Positions 1-7,269 of a stretch of DNA of 20,796 nucleotides are shown here, one piece after another. The DNA comes from Deltaproteobacteria bacterium (GTDB lineage Bacteria > JAEEML01). The notes beneath the pieces are model-generated. The model saw only the letters and a program-made list of their open reading frames with translations, was not told where the DNA came from and ran no database searches. Each line of letters opens with the position of its first letter. Within the stretch, counting starts at the first letter, position 1. Made by a program: the position numbers and the translations under genes. The stretch lies in NCBI GenBank assembly GCA_016283195.1, contig JAEEML010000139.1, forward strand, positions 1 to 20,796, written 5' to 3'.

Positions 1-1050
1 AATCACCATGGCTTTGGCTTTCACCGCCGTAATCACCGCTTCATGCTGCTGGGCCGCAAGAGTAATTTTCAGCTTTTCCTGCACCTCTTTTAAGGCGGAT
101 AACGGCTCTATGGGCCACTTTGGCGGCTTTCCCGCGATAATATTACCCAATAATTCGGCTGCAGTGCACTCCAGCTCATAATAATAGCTGGTATAGAGCG
201 GCGTAGTCGGCAATACTTCGCCGCCCGGCCCCAAATCATTGGCATCGGCACAGAGTTTGCCGCTTTTCAGAGCGAGAGCTATTTGGTCCTGCACCATTTC
301 CGGCGGCATATTTACCATAAAAGAGGCTTTTTCCACCAACTGCTCGCCGGTAAGATAAAGATGCCCCTCATCACCGGCGGCATTTATCACTGCCTGTAAA
401 GCGGCCACAATGCGCCGGGGGTCATTCTCCTCCATGCCCATGGAAAGAGCTATTTTATCGGCCGTGTGAAAGCCGATGCCGCGCACCTCTTCGGCCAAAA
501 CATAAGGATTATCGCGAATAATCCCCAAGGCTCTATGGCCAAAACGATGGTCTATTCTTAGCGCCTGGCCAATGCCGATATCATATTCCTGCAAAAAAAC
601 TATCAAATCCTGCAAATGGCGCTTTTCATGATAAGATTCAACTATTTGCTCGGCTTTTTTGGCGCCGATTTTGGGCACCTCTTTGAGGCGCTCCGGCTCA
701 TTCGCAATGATGCGCAAAGAGTCCGCGCCAAATACTTTTACAATGGCTTTGGCTGTAGCTTTGCCGATACCGCGCAGGAAGCCGGAGCCTAAATAGCCCT
801 CAATGCCCTTTAAAGTGGTGGGGAGCTCCACGCGAAAAGATTCCAGCTTAAATTCTTTGCCCCACTGCACATCATAGGCAAAATAGCCGGTGAGCTCCAC
901 CTCTTCACCGGCTTCCACCCCCACCAGGAGGCCGGTCACCACCAATTCGCTTTTTTGGTAATCAAAGACAAAAACGCCCCAATTGGTAAGCTCGTTATAA
1001 TAGCGCCGCCGGCGCAGCGTGGCTTTTATAGTCTGGAGATTATCAGTCAT
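1..1050 (-). CDS. recD2: RecD2-like SF1B helicase, N-terminal part (runs off left edge)
   Basis: The open frame runs from ATG at 1050 to base 1, giving 350 residues with no stop. I read it by hand from the reverse complement. It starts MTDNLQTIKATLRRRRYYNE and has three helix-hairpin-helix-like stretches: LRGIGKATAKAIVKVFG near residues 93-109, EVPKIGAKKAEQIVES near 124-139, and VRGIGFHTADKIALSMG near 188-204. The last visible segment, AAQQHEAVITAVKAKAMVI, matches the part of RecD2 that comes directly before the Walker A loop (ITGGPGTGKT in the family), so the motor domains lie outside the window. RecD2 is a 5'-3' DNA helicase of genomes that usually lack RecBC partners; its role is in DNA repair or recombination in the cytoplasm. 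Its ATG overlaps the stop of the upstream M3 peptidase by 8 nt, so translation is probably coupled. The alternative is another HhH-bearing SF1 helicase, but the order of motifs fits RecD2 best. Confidence 0.9.
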   Translation of the reverse strand, partial: MTDNLQTIKATLRRRRYYNELTNWGVFVFDYQKSELVVTGLLVGVEAGEEVELTGYFAYDVQWGKEFKLESFRVELPTTLKGIEGYLGSGFLRGIGKATAKAIVKVFGADSLRIIANEPERLKEVPKIGAKKAEQIVESYHEKRHLQDLIVFLQEYDIGIGQALRIDHRFGHRALGIIRDNPYVLAEEVRGIGFHTADKIALSMGMEENDPRRIVAALQAVINAAGDEGHLYLTGEQLVEKASFMVNMPPEMVQDQIALALKSGKLCADANDLGPGGEVLPTTPLYTSYYYELECTAAELLGNIIAGKPPKWPIEPLSALKEVQEKLKITLAAQQHEAVITAVKAKAMVI

Positions 1051-3169
1051 CCATGCCCTTGCGCTTTAAGAAAGCCTGAACATCGGCTTTTCTGCCCATA
1101 AAGTTTTCATAAAGTTCATCAGCCGGCCGGCTACCGCCCTTTTCCAAAATTTCATGGCGCAGACGGCTAGCCACTTCGCGGTTAAAAATGCCCTCTTTTT
1201 GAAAGACGGAATAAACATCGGCATCTAAAACCTGGGTCCAAAGGTAGCTATAGTAGCCGGCCGAATAACCACCGGCAAAAACGTGGCGGAAATAAGGTGT
1301 GCGATAGCGAATGCCCACTTCCAGCGGCAATTTTTTCTCCTCCACCATTTTGGCTTCAAAAGCCATGGGGTCGCCGCTAAAAGGCTCGGTAATGGTATGC
1401 CAGGCCATATCCAGGTAGGCAGCGGCCATGAGCTCGGTAGTGATAAAGCCCTGGTTAAACACACGCGCCGCTTGCAATTTCTCTATTAATTCCGCAGGCA
1501 TAGGCGAGCCGTCTTTATAATGTTTGGCATATACTTTGAGAAATTCCGGCTCCAAAACCCAGTTTTCCATGAGCTGCGAAGGCATTTCCACAAAATCGCG
1601 CGGCACATTGGTGCCAGCCTGGGAACGATATTTAGTATTTGAGAGAATGGCATGAATACCATGGCCCAGCTCGTGGAAGAGCGTCTCCACTTCATCGAGG
1701 CTCAAAAGCGCTGGAATATCGCCGCTCGGCGGAGTAAAATTATGCACATTGACAATCACCGGCGGAACGCGCTGGCCATTTACTATTTCCTCGGCCACCA
1801 CATCGTTCATCCAGGCGCCGCCGCGCTTACTCTCCCTAGGGAAGGAATCCATGGAAAGAATGCCAAGTGTGCTGCCATCGCTGTCTTTTATTTCATAAAT
1901 AACCACATCGGGGTGATAAATGGGCAAATCATGGCGTCTTTCAAAAGTAATGCCATAAAGGCGCTCGGCCAAAGTTAAGGCACCCTTGCGCACCTCTTCG
2001 AGGGCAAAATAGCTGCGCACTTCTTCATCATTAAGGCCCAGCTCACTCTGACGGCGTTTTTCCATATAATAAGACCAATCCCAGGGCTCGGCTTTGCTGC
2101 CCTTCATCTCCGTGATTTTAGCCAAATCAGCCTGCGCGGCGGCTAGGGATTTTTCCCATATCGGATCCATCAGGCTGTAAACGCCGGCAGCATTTTTAGC
2201 CATATTTTTCGCGAGTACATAATCGGCATGGTGCGGATAGCCCAAAAGCTTAGCCCGCTCAAGGCGCAAATTGGCAATTTCCACCGCCAGAGCCTTATTA
2301 TCTAATTCATTGTTATTATTGCCTTTATTTATATATGCCTTGTAAAGTGCTTCACGCATTTTGGCACTATCGGCAAAGCGCAACACCGGCTGAATACTGG
2401 GGTACTTCAAAGTAAAAGCCCAGCCGCTCTCGCCCTTGGCTTTGGCCGCTTCAGCCGCCTGATCGATGACAAATTGCGGGAGCCCTGAGAGCTCTTTTTC
2501 ATCTTTTACCAAATAATAATACTTATTTTCCTCAGCCAGCACATTATCGCCAAAAGTTAAAGTGGCACTGGAGAGGCGCCCGTTTATCTCTTTTAAACGG
2601 GCCTTTTCGGCTGCCCCGAGCGCTGCACCGCCGCGAATAAAGCCATCGTAATAATCGCTCAGTAACTTGTCATCAGCCGCATCAAGCTTAAGAGCATCTT
2701 TTTCTTTATAGAGCTTTTCAAGGCGCTTAAAGAGCGCTTCGTTCATGGAAATCTCATCTTCATGCGCCGAGAGCATGGGCGAAATTTCCTGAGCCAGTTT
2801 TTGCAGATCATCATTGGTGTTCATGCTGAGAAGATTATAAAAAATACTGGCCACCCGCTCCAGCTCGCGGCCGCTATTCTCAAGAGCCACGACAGTATTC
2901 AAAAATGTCGGCTCTTCCTTATTAGAGGTAATAGCCGCAATTTCTTCTTCATGATGTTTCATGGCCAGAGTAAAGGCCGGTTTATACCAGGAAAGCTGAT
3001 ATTTATCCCATTCGGGAATCATAAACGGTGCCGGGGACGGTTTTAATAACATTTCAAAATCATTCATATTTTTCTCTGCCACTTTCGGTGAATCGGCCGT
3101 AACTCCTGTAGTTACACAGCCATTTAAAAGCATTAAAACAGAAAATCCTAAAACTTTGCGCACTTTCAT
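1043..3169 (-). CDS. M3 family zinc metallopeptidase, predicted lipoprotein
   Basis: 708 residues, the usual length of the M3A oligopeptidase group (Dcp/OpdA/thimet oligopeptidase). The zinc site is visible: HELGH at 499-503 with the third ligand Glu528 in FVEMPSQ. The substrate-binding C-terminal stretch RTPYFRHVFAGGYSAGYYSY (623-642) carries His629 and Tyr635, typical of the family. The N-terminus KVLGFSVLMLLNGC is a lipoprotein signal peptide with Cys18 as the lipid-attachment residue, so the enzyme probably acts on the periplasmic side of a membrane, cutting short peptides. Classical Dcp/OpdA enzymes are mostly not lipidated, though related lipoprotein M3 enzymes exist. The start at 3169 is supported by a CCGGAGGT ribosome-binding site 6-8 nt upstream. 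It is first in a minus-strand unit with recD2. Dipeptidase versus endopeptidase activity cannot be decided from sequence alone. Confidence 0.92.
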   Translation of the reverse strand: MKVRKVLGFSVLMLLNGCVTTGVTADSPKVAEKNMNDFEMLLKPSPAPFMIPEWDKYQLSWYKPAFTLAMKHHEEEIAAITSNKEEPTFLNTVVALENSGRELERVASIFYNLLSMNTNDDLQKLAQEISPMLSAHEDEISMNEALFKRLEKLYKEKDALKLDAADDKLLSDYYDGFIRGGAALGAAEKARLKEINGRLSSATLTFGDNVLAEENKYYYLVKDEKELSGLPQFVIDQAAEAAKAKGESGWAFTLKYPSIQPVLRFADSAKMREALYKAYINKGNNNNELDNKALAVEIANLRLERAKLLGYPHHADYVLAKNMAKNAAGVYSLMDPIWEKSLAAAQADLAKITEMKGSKAEPWDWSYYMEKRRQSELGLNDEEVRSYFALEEVRKGALTLAERLYGITFERRHDLPIYHPDVVIYEIKDSDGSTLGILSMDSFPRESKRGGAWMNDVVAEEIVNGQRVPPVIVNVHNFTPPSGDIPALLSLDEVETLFHELGHGIHAILSNTKYRSQAGTNVPRDFVEMPSQLMENWVLEPEFLKVYAKHYKDGSPMPAELIEKLQAARVFNQGFITTELMAAAYLDMAWHTITEPFSGDPMAFEAKMVEEKKLPLEVGIRYRTPYFRHVFAGGYSAGYYSYLWTQVLDADVYSVFQKEGIFNREVASRLRHEILEKGGSRPADELYENFMGRKADVQAFLKRKGMDD

Positions 3170-3202
3170 ATTACCTCCGGAAGGAAAAGCACAAACATAC
3201 CA

Positions 3203-3231
3203 TGGCTAGCAAAAACAGCCATGTTTTGCAA
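3203..3231 (-). promoter_or_regulatory. Candidate sigma70-type promoter of the M3 peptidase, overlapping an inverted repeat
   Basis: On the minus strand TTGCAA (3231-3226) is followed after 17 nt by TAGCCA (3208-3203), preceded by TGC as in an extended -10. It lies about 35 nt upstream of the peptidase ATG. The -10 match is weak. A perfect 7-bp inverted repeat, CATGGCT and AGCCATG at 3201-3223, lies over the spacer and -10, where a repressor could bind. Confidence 0.35.
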
Positions 3232-3294
3232 GAGGCCGCCGTGAAGAGCCGGAAAGGACCAGAGCTTTTTTATTAAAAAAATCGCTTTATGCCA

Positions 3295-3323
3295 TTGATT
3301 TACCATTTTTTTCACTTTATGCT
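3295..3323 (+). promoter_or_regulatory. Candidate promoter of the TPR/HD-GYP unit
   Basis: TTGATT at 3295-3300, 17 nt, then TATGCT at 3318-3323. It sits 47 nt upstream of the preferred TPR start at 3370, which fits a short leader. The leader also holds a small hairpin, GATCGA/TCGATC at 3337-3355, just before the ribosome-binding site AAGGAG (3358-3363). Confidence 0.45.
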
Positions 3324-3369
3324 ACGGGGCAGTATTGATCGATCTCTCGTCGATCTAAGGAGCTTACCT

Positions 3370-3855
3370 ATGGGAAGTGCATCAGAAATTGATAGTACAG
3401 CCGGACAATATCTGGAATTTATGATTCACGGTTTTATGAATGGTCTCATCACTTTACAAGAGCTAGAGGGCATTAACGACCAAGAGATGGAAACAATTTA
3501 CGCTCTCGGTTACAACTTTTTCACCTATGGCAAATATGAGGCCGCCAAAGACATTTTCACCGGGCTTACCGCCTATGCCCCTTACACCAGCCACTATTGG
3601 CGCGCTCTTGGTGCCGTCAATCAGCAAGTTAAAGAATATTCCGACGCCATTGCCGCTTATGATATGGCTGTAGCCAACGATCCCAATGATGTGGTGAGTT
3701 ATGTCTATAGAGGCGAGTGCAATATCCTCTCTTCCAATGTTGAAGCCGGCAAGGAAGATTTGCACAAAGTGCTTGAAATAGCTCCTAATTTTCCTGAATA
3801 TCAACCTTGGATGCAGCGCGCTCAATTGCTTTTGCGCCTGCATGGGGAGGGCTGA
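3370..3855 (+). CDS. SycD/LcrH-like tetratricopeptide repeat protein
   Basis: 161 residues from ATG 3370. I prefer this start to the in-frame ATG at 3289: AAGGAG sits 6 nt upstream of it, and 3289 lies upstream of the likely promoter -10. Three TPR units are visible at about 42-73 (MXTIYALGYNFFTYGKYEAA-type), 76-107 (YWRALGAVNQQVKEYSDAI) and 110-141 (YVYRGECNILSSNVEAGKED). The ALGYNFFTYGKYEAAKDIF core followed by YWRALGA closely resembles the SycD/LcrH/IpgC class of type III secretion translocator chaperones, and the length of about 160 residues also fits. No secretion gene or translocator is in the window, so function as a true secretion chaperone is only a possibility. A general adaptor role is equally open. 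It ends 11 nt before the HD-GYP gene and is probably co-transcribed with it. Confidence 0.8.
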   Translation: MGSASEIDSTAGQYLEFMIHGFMNGLITLQELEGINDQEMETIYALGYNFFTYGKYEAAKDIFTGLTAYAPYTSHYWRALGAVNQQVKEYSDAIAAYDMAVANDPNDVVSYVYRGECNILSSNVEAGKEDLHKVLEIAPNFPEYQPWMQRAQLLLRLHGEG

Positions 3856-3866
3856 GGATTATTCAG

Positions 3867-4859
3867 ATGCTGGAGAGGCTAAAAGAATTTAACAGGCTAT
3901 CTGCCGCCTTTAATCAGGCCCGTTCGCTTCCAACCTTGTCTGATGCCATCTTGGCTTGCTTAAAGCAGATGAACGGTTGCGCCAGAGGCGGTGTTTGGCT
4001 GCGCCCTTATCGCAGCAATGAACCGGTGCTCATGGGCAGTTTCGGCTATGACGACGGCAGTTCGCCCATGCCCCAGGTGCACAATGCCTATAATTTGCTC
4101 TGTGCGCCTCTTTGTTACCGCGAAAGCATTTTGGGCTTTATTCAAGCCGAAGCACACGACAGCACCTCTTTTGATGAACTAAGCCAGGAACTCTTTGCCA
4201 CTCTGGCTAATCAAGCTGCCGTAGCTCTAGAAAACGCCCGTCTCTTTGCCGATGTGCAGGAAACTTATGTAGAAACCATCAGCTCTCTGGCTAATGCCCT
4301 GGAAGCACGCGATAATTACACCAAAGGCCACTCCGAGCGGGTAACGCAATATAGCATGGCCATTGCCCAAGTTATAAATCTGGAAAGCGAGCGTCTGCAA
4401 ATTCTAAAACACGCCGCCATGCTTCACGACATTGGCAAAATTGGCATTAAAGATATTATTTTAAATAAAAACGGGCGTTTAACCCAAGACGAACGCGCAA
4501 CTATCGAGCGCCATTCGGTACTTGGCGATTTGATACTCGGCCCCTGTACTTTTTTGGCCGGCGTGCAAAAAATTGTTCTCCACCACCATGAGCGCTATGA
4601 CGGCCTCGGCTACCCAGAAGGGCTAAGCGGCGAAAATATTCCTTTGGAAGCGCGCATAATTGCCGTTGCCGATTCCTTTGACGCTATGACTTCCGATCGC
4701 CCTTATCGCCAGGCTCTATCTTTGAAACACGCTATTGAGGAATTGCAAAAAGGCGCCGGCACCCAATTTGATCCGGCCTTAGTAGAAGCTTTTCTCTCTT
4801 GGCTTAGCACCCACCATCTTCTTACCCACATCGCCGGCAAGGCTTCTGAAGCTGCTTAA
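3867..4859 (+). CDS. GAF domain plus HD-GYP domain phosphodiesterase
   Basis: 330 residues from ATG 3867. The start is chosen because TGAGGA at 3853-3858 gives a ribosome-binding site 8 nt upstream; a longer frame from 3807 would overlap the TPR gene. Residues about 17-128 look like a degenerate GAF sensor (LFATLANQAAVALENARLF is the typical GAF exit helix). Residues about 135-315 form an HD-GYP domain: GHSERV at 154-159, HD at 187-188 in MLHDIGKIGI, HHHERYDGLGYP at 239-250, then VADSFDAMTSDRPYR. HD-GYP proteins hydrolyse cyclic-di-GMP (some act on cGAMP) with a bi- or trinuclear metal site, and the metal residues and the GYP loop all seem present, so an active enzyme is likely. It has no membrane segment, so it is cytoplasmic. 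The GAF ligand is unknown. Confidence 0.93.
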   Translation: MLERLKEFNRLSAAFNQARSLPTLSDAILACLKQMNGCARGGVWLRPYRSNEPVLMGSFGYDDGSSPMPQVHNAYNLLCAPLCYRESILGFIQAEAHDSTSFDELSQELFATLANQAAVALENARLFADVQETYVETISSLANALEARDNYTKGHSERVTQYSMAIAQVINLESERLQILKHAAMLHDIGKIGIKDIILNKNGRLTQDERATIERHSVLGDLILGPCTFLAGVQKIVLHHHERYDGLGYPEGLSGENIPLEARIIAVADSFDAMTSDRPYRQALSLKHAIEELQKGAGTQFDPALVEAFLSWLSTHHLLTHIAGKASEAA

Positions 4860-4914
4860 TTATTCTATAAATTAGCCCGGTTATCGTTTTATTACTTTTT
4901 TTTTAAAAAAAAGC

Positions 4915-4943
4915 TTGACTCTAGGAGCGCTTTTTAATACAAC
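4915..4943 (+). promoter_or_regulatory. Promoter of tRNA-Phe
   Basis: TTGACT (4915-4920), 17-nt spacer, TACAAC (4938-4943), ending 16 nt before the first base of the mature tRNA. The spacing and near-consensus -35 box make it a good sigma70-type candidate. Confidence 0.55.
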
Positions 4944-4959
4944 CGCCCTTGCCCTGAGT

Positions 4960-5035
<76 letters not shown>

Positions 5036-5050
5036 TATTTAAAATATAAG

Positions 5051-5075
5051 CCCCGGTTTTCCGGGGTTTTTTTTT
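5051..5075 (+). terminator. Rho-independent terminator after tRNA-Phe
   Basis: A six-base-pair GC stem CCCCGG/CCGGGG with a TTTT loop is followed by nine T. It begins 16 nt past the tRNA 3' end. Confidence 0.92.
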
Positions 5076-5103
5076 ACCTTTTTTTCTTGCCGCGGAGCTT
5101 CTC

Positions 5104-5646
5104 ATGAGCACCTTAAACCTCTTTGCCGAAGAAATTGATACTACTGCCGAAATAGACCATTTGATCACCACCATATCAGCCGCAATAAATCTGGCTCCCA
5201 ATAGACTCTTTTTGGCCCCGCATAGCGGCAAAGAGGAAGCTACAGACATCATCTTAGAGGAAATGCCCTACCCGCCTCCGGCCAATGAGGATCTCAAACC
5301 AAAGCGCACAATCACTATATGCTACTTTAAAGATAATAACGATGGAACAGTTCTTTTGGCCATAAAACCCGCCCACCTTGCCCTACTTGCCATGCCGGAA
5401 AGCGCTGTTTTGGGAAAACGCACCCAATCCTGGCAACTGATTTCTTTTGCAAAAGATGATACCACCCTCTTAACCTACATAAAAAGCTTAATTAAACTGA
5501 TTATTGATAGCTATGAATCCGCTTCTGCATTTGGCTGTTGCAGCCGCTTTAAAGAGTGTGCGGCCGGCGGTTACTGTATGCACGAAAATATTCTTTATGC
5601 CAAAGGCTGCTTTTACGGAAAAAAGTTTAAATCTGGCTGGGAATAA
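5104..5646 (+). CDS. Hypothetical protein with C-terminal cysteine cluster
   Basis: 180 residues from ATG 5104, with GGAG about 8 nt upstream. No family is recognised with certainty. Residues 1-140 are mixed alpha/beta with no signal peptide or clear membrane span. Residues 145-169 hold five cysteines: C145, C146, C152, C158 and C169, in FGCCSRFKECAAGGYCMH and then YAKGC. The spacing C-x5-C-x5-C-x10-C suggests a metal site, such as zinc or an iron-sulfur cluster. I have the impression of a similar Cys-rich tail on uncharacterised Firmicutes proteins but cannot name the family. The gene lies between a terminated tRNA and a convergent protease gene (3 nt between stops), so it is probably a single-gene unit. 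No promoter is obvious in the short stretch between the terminator and the start. Confidence 0.75.
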   Translation: MSTLNLFAEEIDTTAEIDHLITTISAAINLAPNRLFLAPHSGKEEATDIILEEMPYPPPANEDLKPKRTITICYFKDNNDGTVLLAIKPAHLALLAMPESAVLGKRTQSWQLISFAKDDTTLLTYIKSLIKLIIDSYESASAFGCCSRFKECAAGGYCMHENILYAKGCFYGKKFKSGWE

Positions 5647-5649
5647 TTA

Positions 5650-6873
5650 TTATTTGCCAGAGAGGCAATAGTTACCGAGGCTGGGTGAGGCACCGCAGGT
5701 TTCTCCGCAAAGAGCACAATTACGCTCTAATATTTCGCCGTTTTCGCACCAGCGGGCAATACTGCCGGCACATTCACCGCTCCAATTGAGTTCGCCGCAT
5801 AAGTTTTCACGGCACCGATAATCACCCTGCCCATCGGCCCGGCAAAATTTATTGGCTGCGGCACAATTCTCATATTTTACTTCACCATTCTCACACCATC
5901 TGGCAATTGTGCCGTTTAATGTACATTCTCCCTTAGCGGTAAGATCCAAACAACCGGTTATTTTGCCTCCGGCCACATCGCGCCTTTCAATCCAATCCAA
6001 GCTGTAATCTACCCGCGCATATTCATCTTCATCAACACAGGACATATCACCGCCGGAAACAGTGCCGACCACACGCAAAATACCATCAGGCATGCGGTAA
6101 AGTGCCGGCCCGCCGGAATCGCCGGAACAAACAGAGCTCTCACCTTTACCGTCAACAGTAAAGTAGCCATCTTTAACTTTCACCACTTCTTCTGCGGTCC
6201 AAAAGCGCTTGGTATTGTCATCCATACCGCCACTGACAGTAGCGCCGTAACCAACATTTTGCACCTTTTCGCCAAGCAGGAATGAGATATCAAAAAAATT
6301 GAGCTCTATGGGTTTAATACCGGGCATTTTGGTTAAATCATCCTTTAAGATAAAAATGGACACATCGTTAACACTGGATTCGTGGGCATCTTCATCCCAG
6401 TCAGGATAAGAATAATATTTTACTATTTCAAAAAGTTGCGGGCTATCAGCCATATCCTCGCCAATACCAAAGCTATAATAAGCGGCCGGTTCAGGTTCAT
6501 CCCAGCCGTATTCGGGAACAACACAATGAGCCGCACTGATAACAACATTTGGGGCCACTAAAGTGGCTGTGCAAATATTGCTCCAGCCGTAATCTTCAAA
6601 ATAATACATAAGAGCCCCAATGGCTCTCTTTTCCTCTGGAGAAATATCAAACATAGTGGCGTCGGTAGAGCCGTTAACTATATTCAGTTTTCTGGCTTCT
6701 TTTACTTTCTGCGCCAAACAGGCTTTAGACAAATCCGGCGCTTCATCAGCTCCATTAGCAGCACCTTTGGCAGATGAGGTATTCCCAGGTAAATCAGATT
6801 CTAAATCAGTCCTGGAACAAGCGCCCAATACCATCATCAAAGCAGGCAACATTAAAAACGATAATATCCGCAT
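5650..6873 (-). CDS. Trypsin-family (S1) serine protease lipoprotein with Cys-rich C-terminal repeats
   Basis: 407 residues. The signal peptide ends in a lipobox VLGAC with Cys19, so the mature protein should be lipid-anchored on the cell surface or in the periplasm. The S1 protease domain covers about 65-300: an activation-site-like IVNGS at 65-69, His116 in ISAAHC, Asp170 in NDVSIFIL and Ser253 in GDSGGPAL. The full catalytic triad is present. After it, residues 308-403 hold about 16 cysteines and two copies of a short unit, GECTLNGTIARWCENGEV (about 315-332) and GECAGSIARWCENGEI (about 366-381), each followed by a further Cys. These may form disulfide-bonded binding modules. The ATG is preceded by AGGAG. 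The gene faces the Cys-tailed hypothetical gene tail to tail. The target is unknown; the fold and activity are near certain, the role of the repeats is inferred. Confidence 0.93.
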   Translation of the reverse strand: MRILSFLMLPALMMVLGACSRTDLESDLPGNTSSAKGAANGADEAPDLSKACLAQKVKEARKLNIVNGSTDATMFDISPEEKRAIGALMYYFEDYGWSNICTATLVAPNVVISAAHCVVPEYGWDEPEPAAYYSFGIGEDMADSPQLFEIVKYYSYPDWDEDAHESSVNDVSIFILKDDLTKMPGIKPIELNFFDISFLLGEKVQNVGYGATVSGGMDDNTKRFWTAEEVVKVKDGYFTVDGKGESSVCSGDSGGPALYRMPDGILRVVGTVSGGDMSCVDEDEYARVDYSLDWIERRDVAGGKITGCLDLTAKGECTLNGTIARWCENGEVKYENCAAANKFCRADGQGDYRCRENLCGELNWSGECAGSIARWCENGEILERNCALCGETCGASPSLGNYCLSGK

Positions 6874-7020
6874 TTTTTCTCCTGTTCTGCCAAAGGCAAA
6901 ACCAAAAAACTAAATTAAAGAGTATCACCCATAACAAGATGGAAACAAGATCAAAGAGGCCATTTTTTTCAAGTGCACTTCAAATAAAATTGGTTGATTG
7001 ATGAATCAGATGAAGGAATT

Positions 7021-7107
7021 TGGTGCCGAGGGAGGGAATCGAACCCTCACGAGCTTTCGCCCAGAGGATTTTAAGTCCTCTGCGTCTACCGGTTCCGCCA
7101 CCACGGC
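7021..7107 (-). tRNA. tRNA-Leu (anticodon TAA)
   Basis: 87 nt, class II with a long variable arm. It begins GCCGTGG-TGGCGGAACCGG; the anticodon arm GAGGA-CTTAAAA-TCCTC gives TAA; the variable arm is GGGCGAAAGCTC-like; the T arm is GAGGG-TTCGATT-CCCTC; and it ends CCTCGGC-A-CCA with encoded CCA. The acceptor stem as read has one T-T mismatch at its fifth pair. If real, this is a mild oddity. Confidence 0.95.
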
Positions 7108-7120
7108 ACCTAGGGCTTGC

Positions 7121-7149
7121 TTGCTAGCACCTCTTGCCGGTTTTGTCAA
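7121..7149 (-). promoter_or_regulatory. Promoter of tRNA-Leu
   Basis: On the minus strand a perfect TTGACA (7149-7144) lies 17 nt from TAGCAA (7126-7121), with TGC just before the -10. The -10 ends 14 nt before the tRNA 5' end. Confidence 0.6.
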
Positions 7150-7216
7150 GAGATGAAAGAGGCACATTGTGAAAAATTCTTATTTTGGCCATAAATTTTA
7201 TATCAATCGCGCAATC

Positions 7217-7225
7217 TGCTATAAG
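7217..7225 (+). promoter_or_regulatory. Extended -10 promoter candidate for the rmlB unit
   Basis: TG-C-TATAAG at 7217-7225 is a good extended -10, with no convincing -35. It lies 45 nt upstream of the rmlB start. The leader holds a TGGCC/GGCCA inverted repeat (7231-7248) before the AGGAG ribosome-binding site. Confidence 0.45.
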
Positions 7226-7269
7226 GTCTTTGGCCGTTTTTATGGCCATGACAGGTAGGAGAATTATTT

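Noticed and set aside
3289-3369. Longer start of the TPR protein at 3289
   Set aside because: It lies upstream of the likely -10 box (3318-3323), has no ribosome-binding site, and the extra residues do not fit the SycD-like family, whereas 3370 has AAGGAG.
6971-6980. Perfect 10-bp palindrome AAGTGCACTT
   Set aside because: It is short, has no T tract in the right direction for a terminator, and is not placed at a promoter I can identify.
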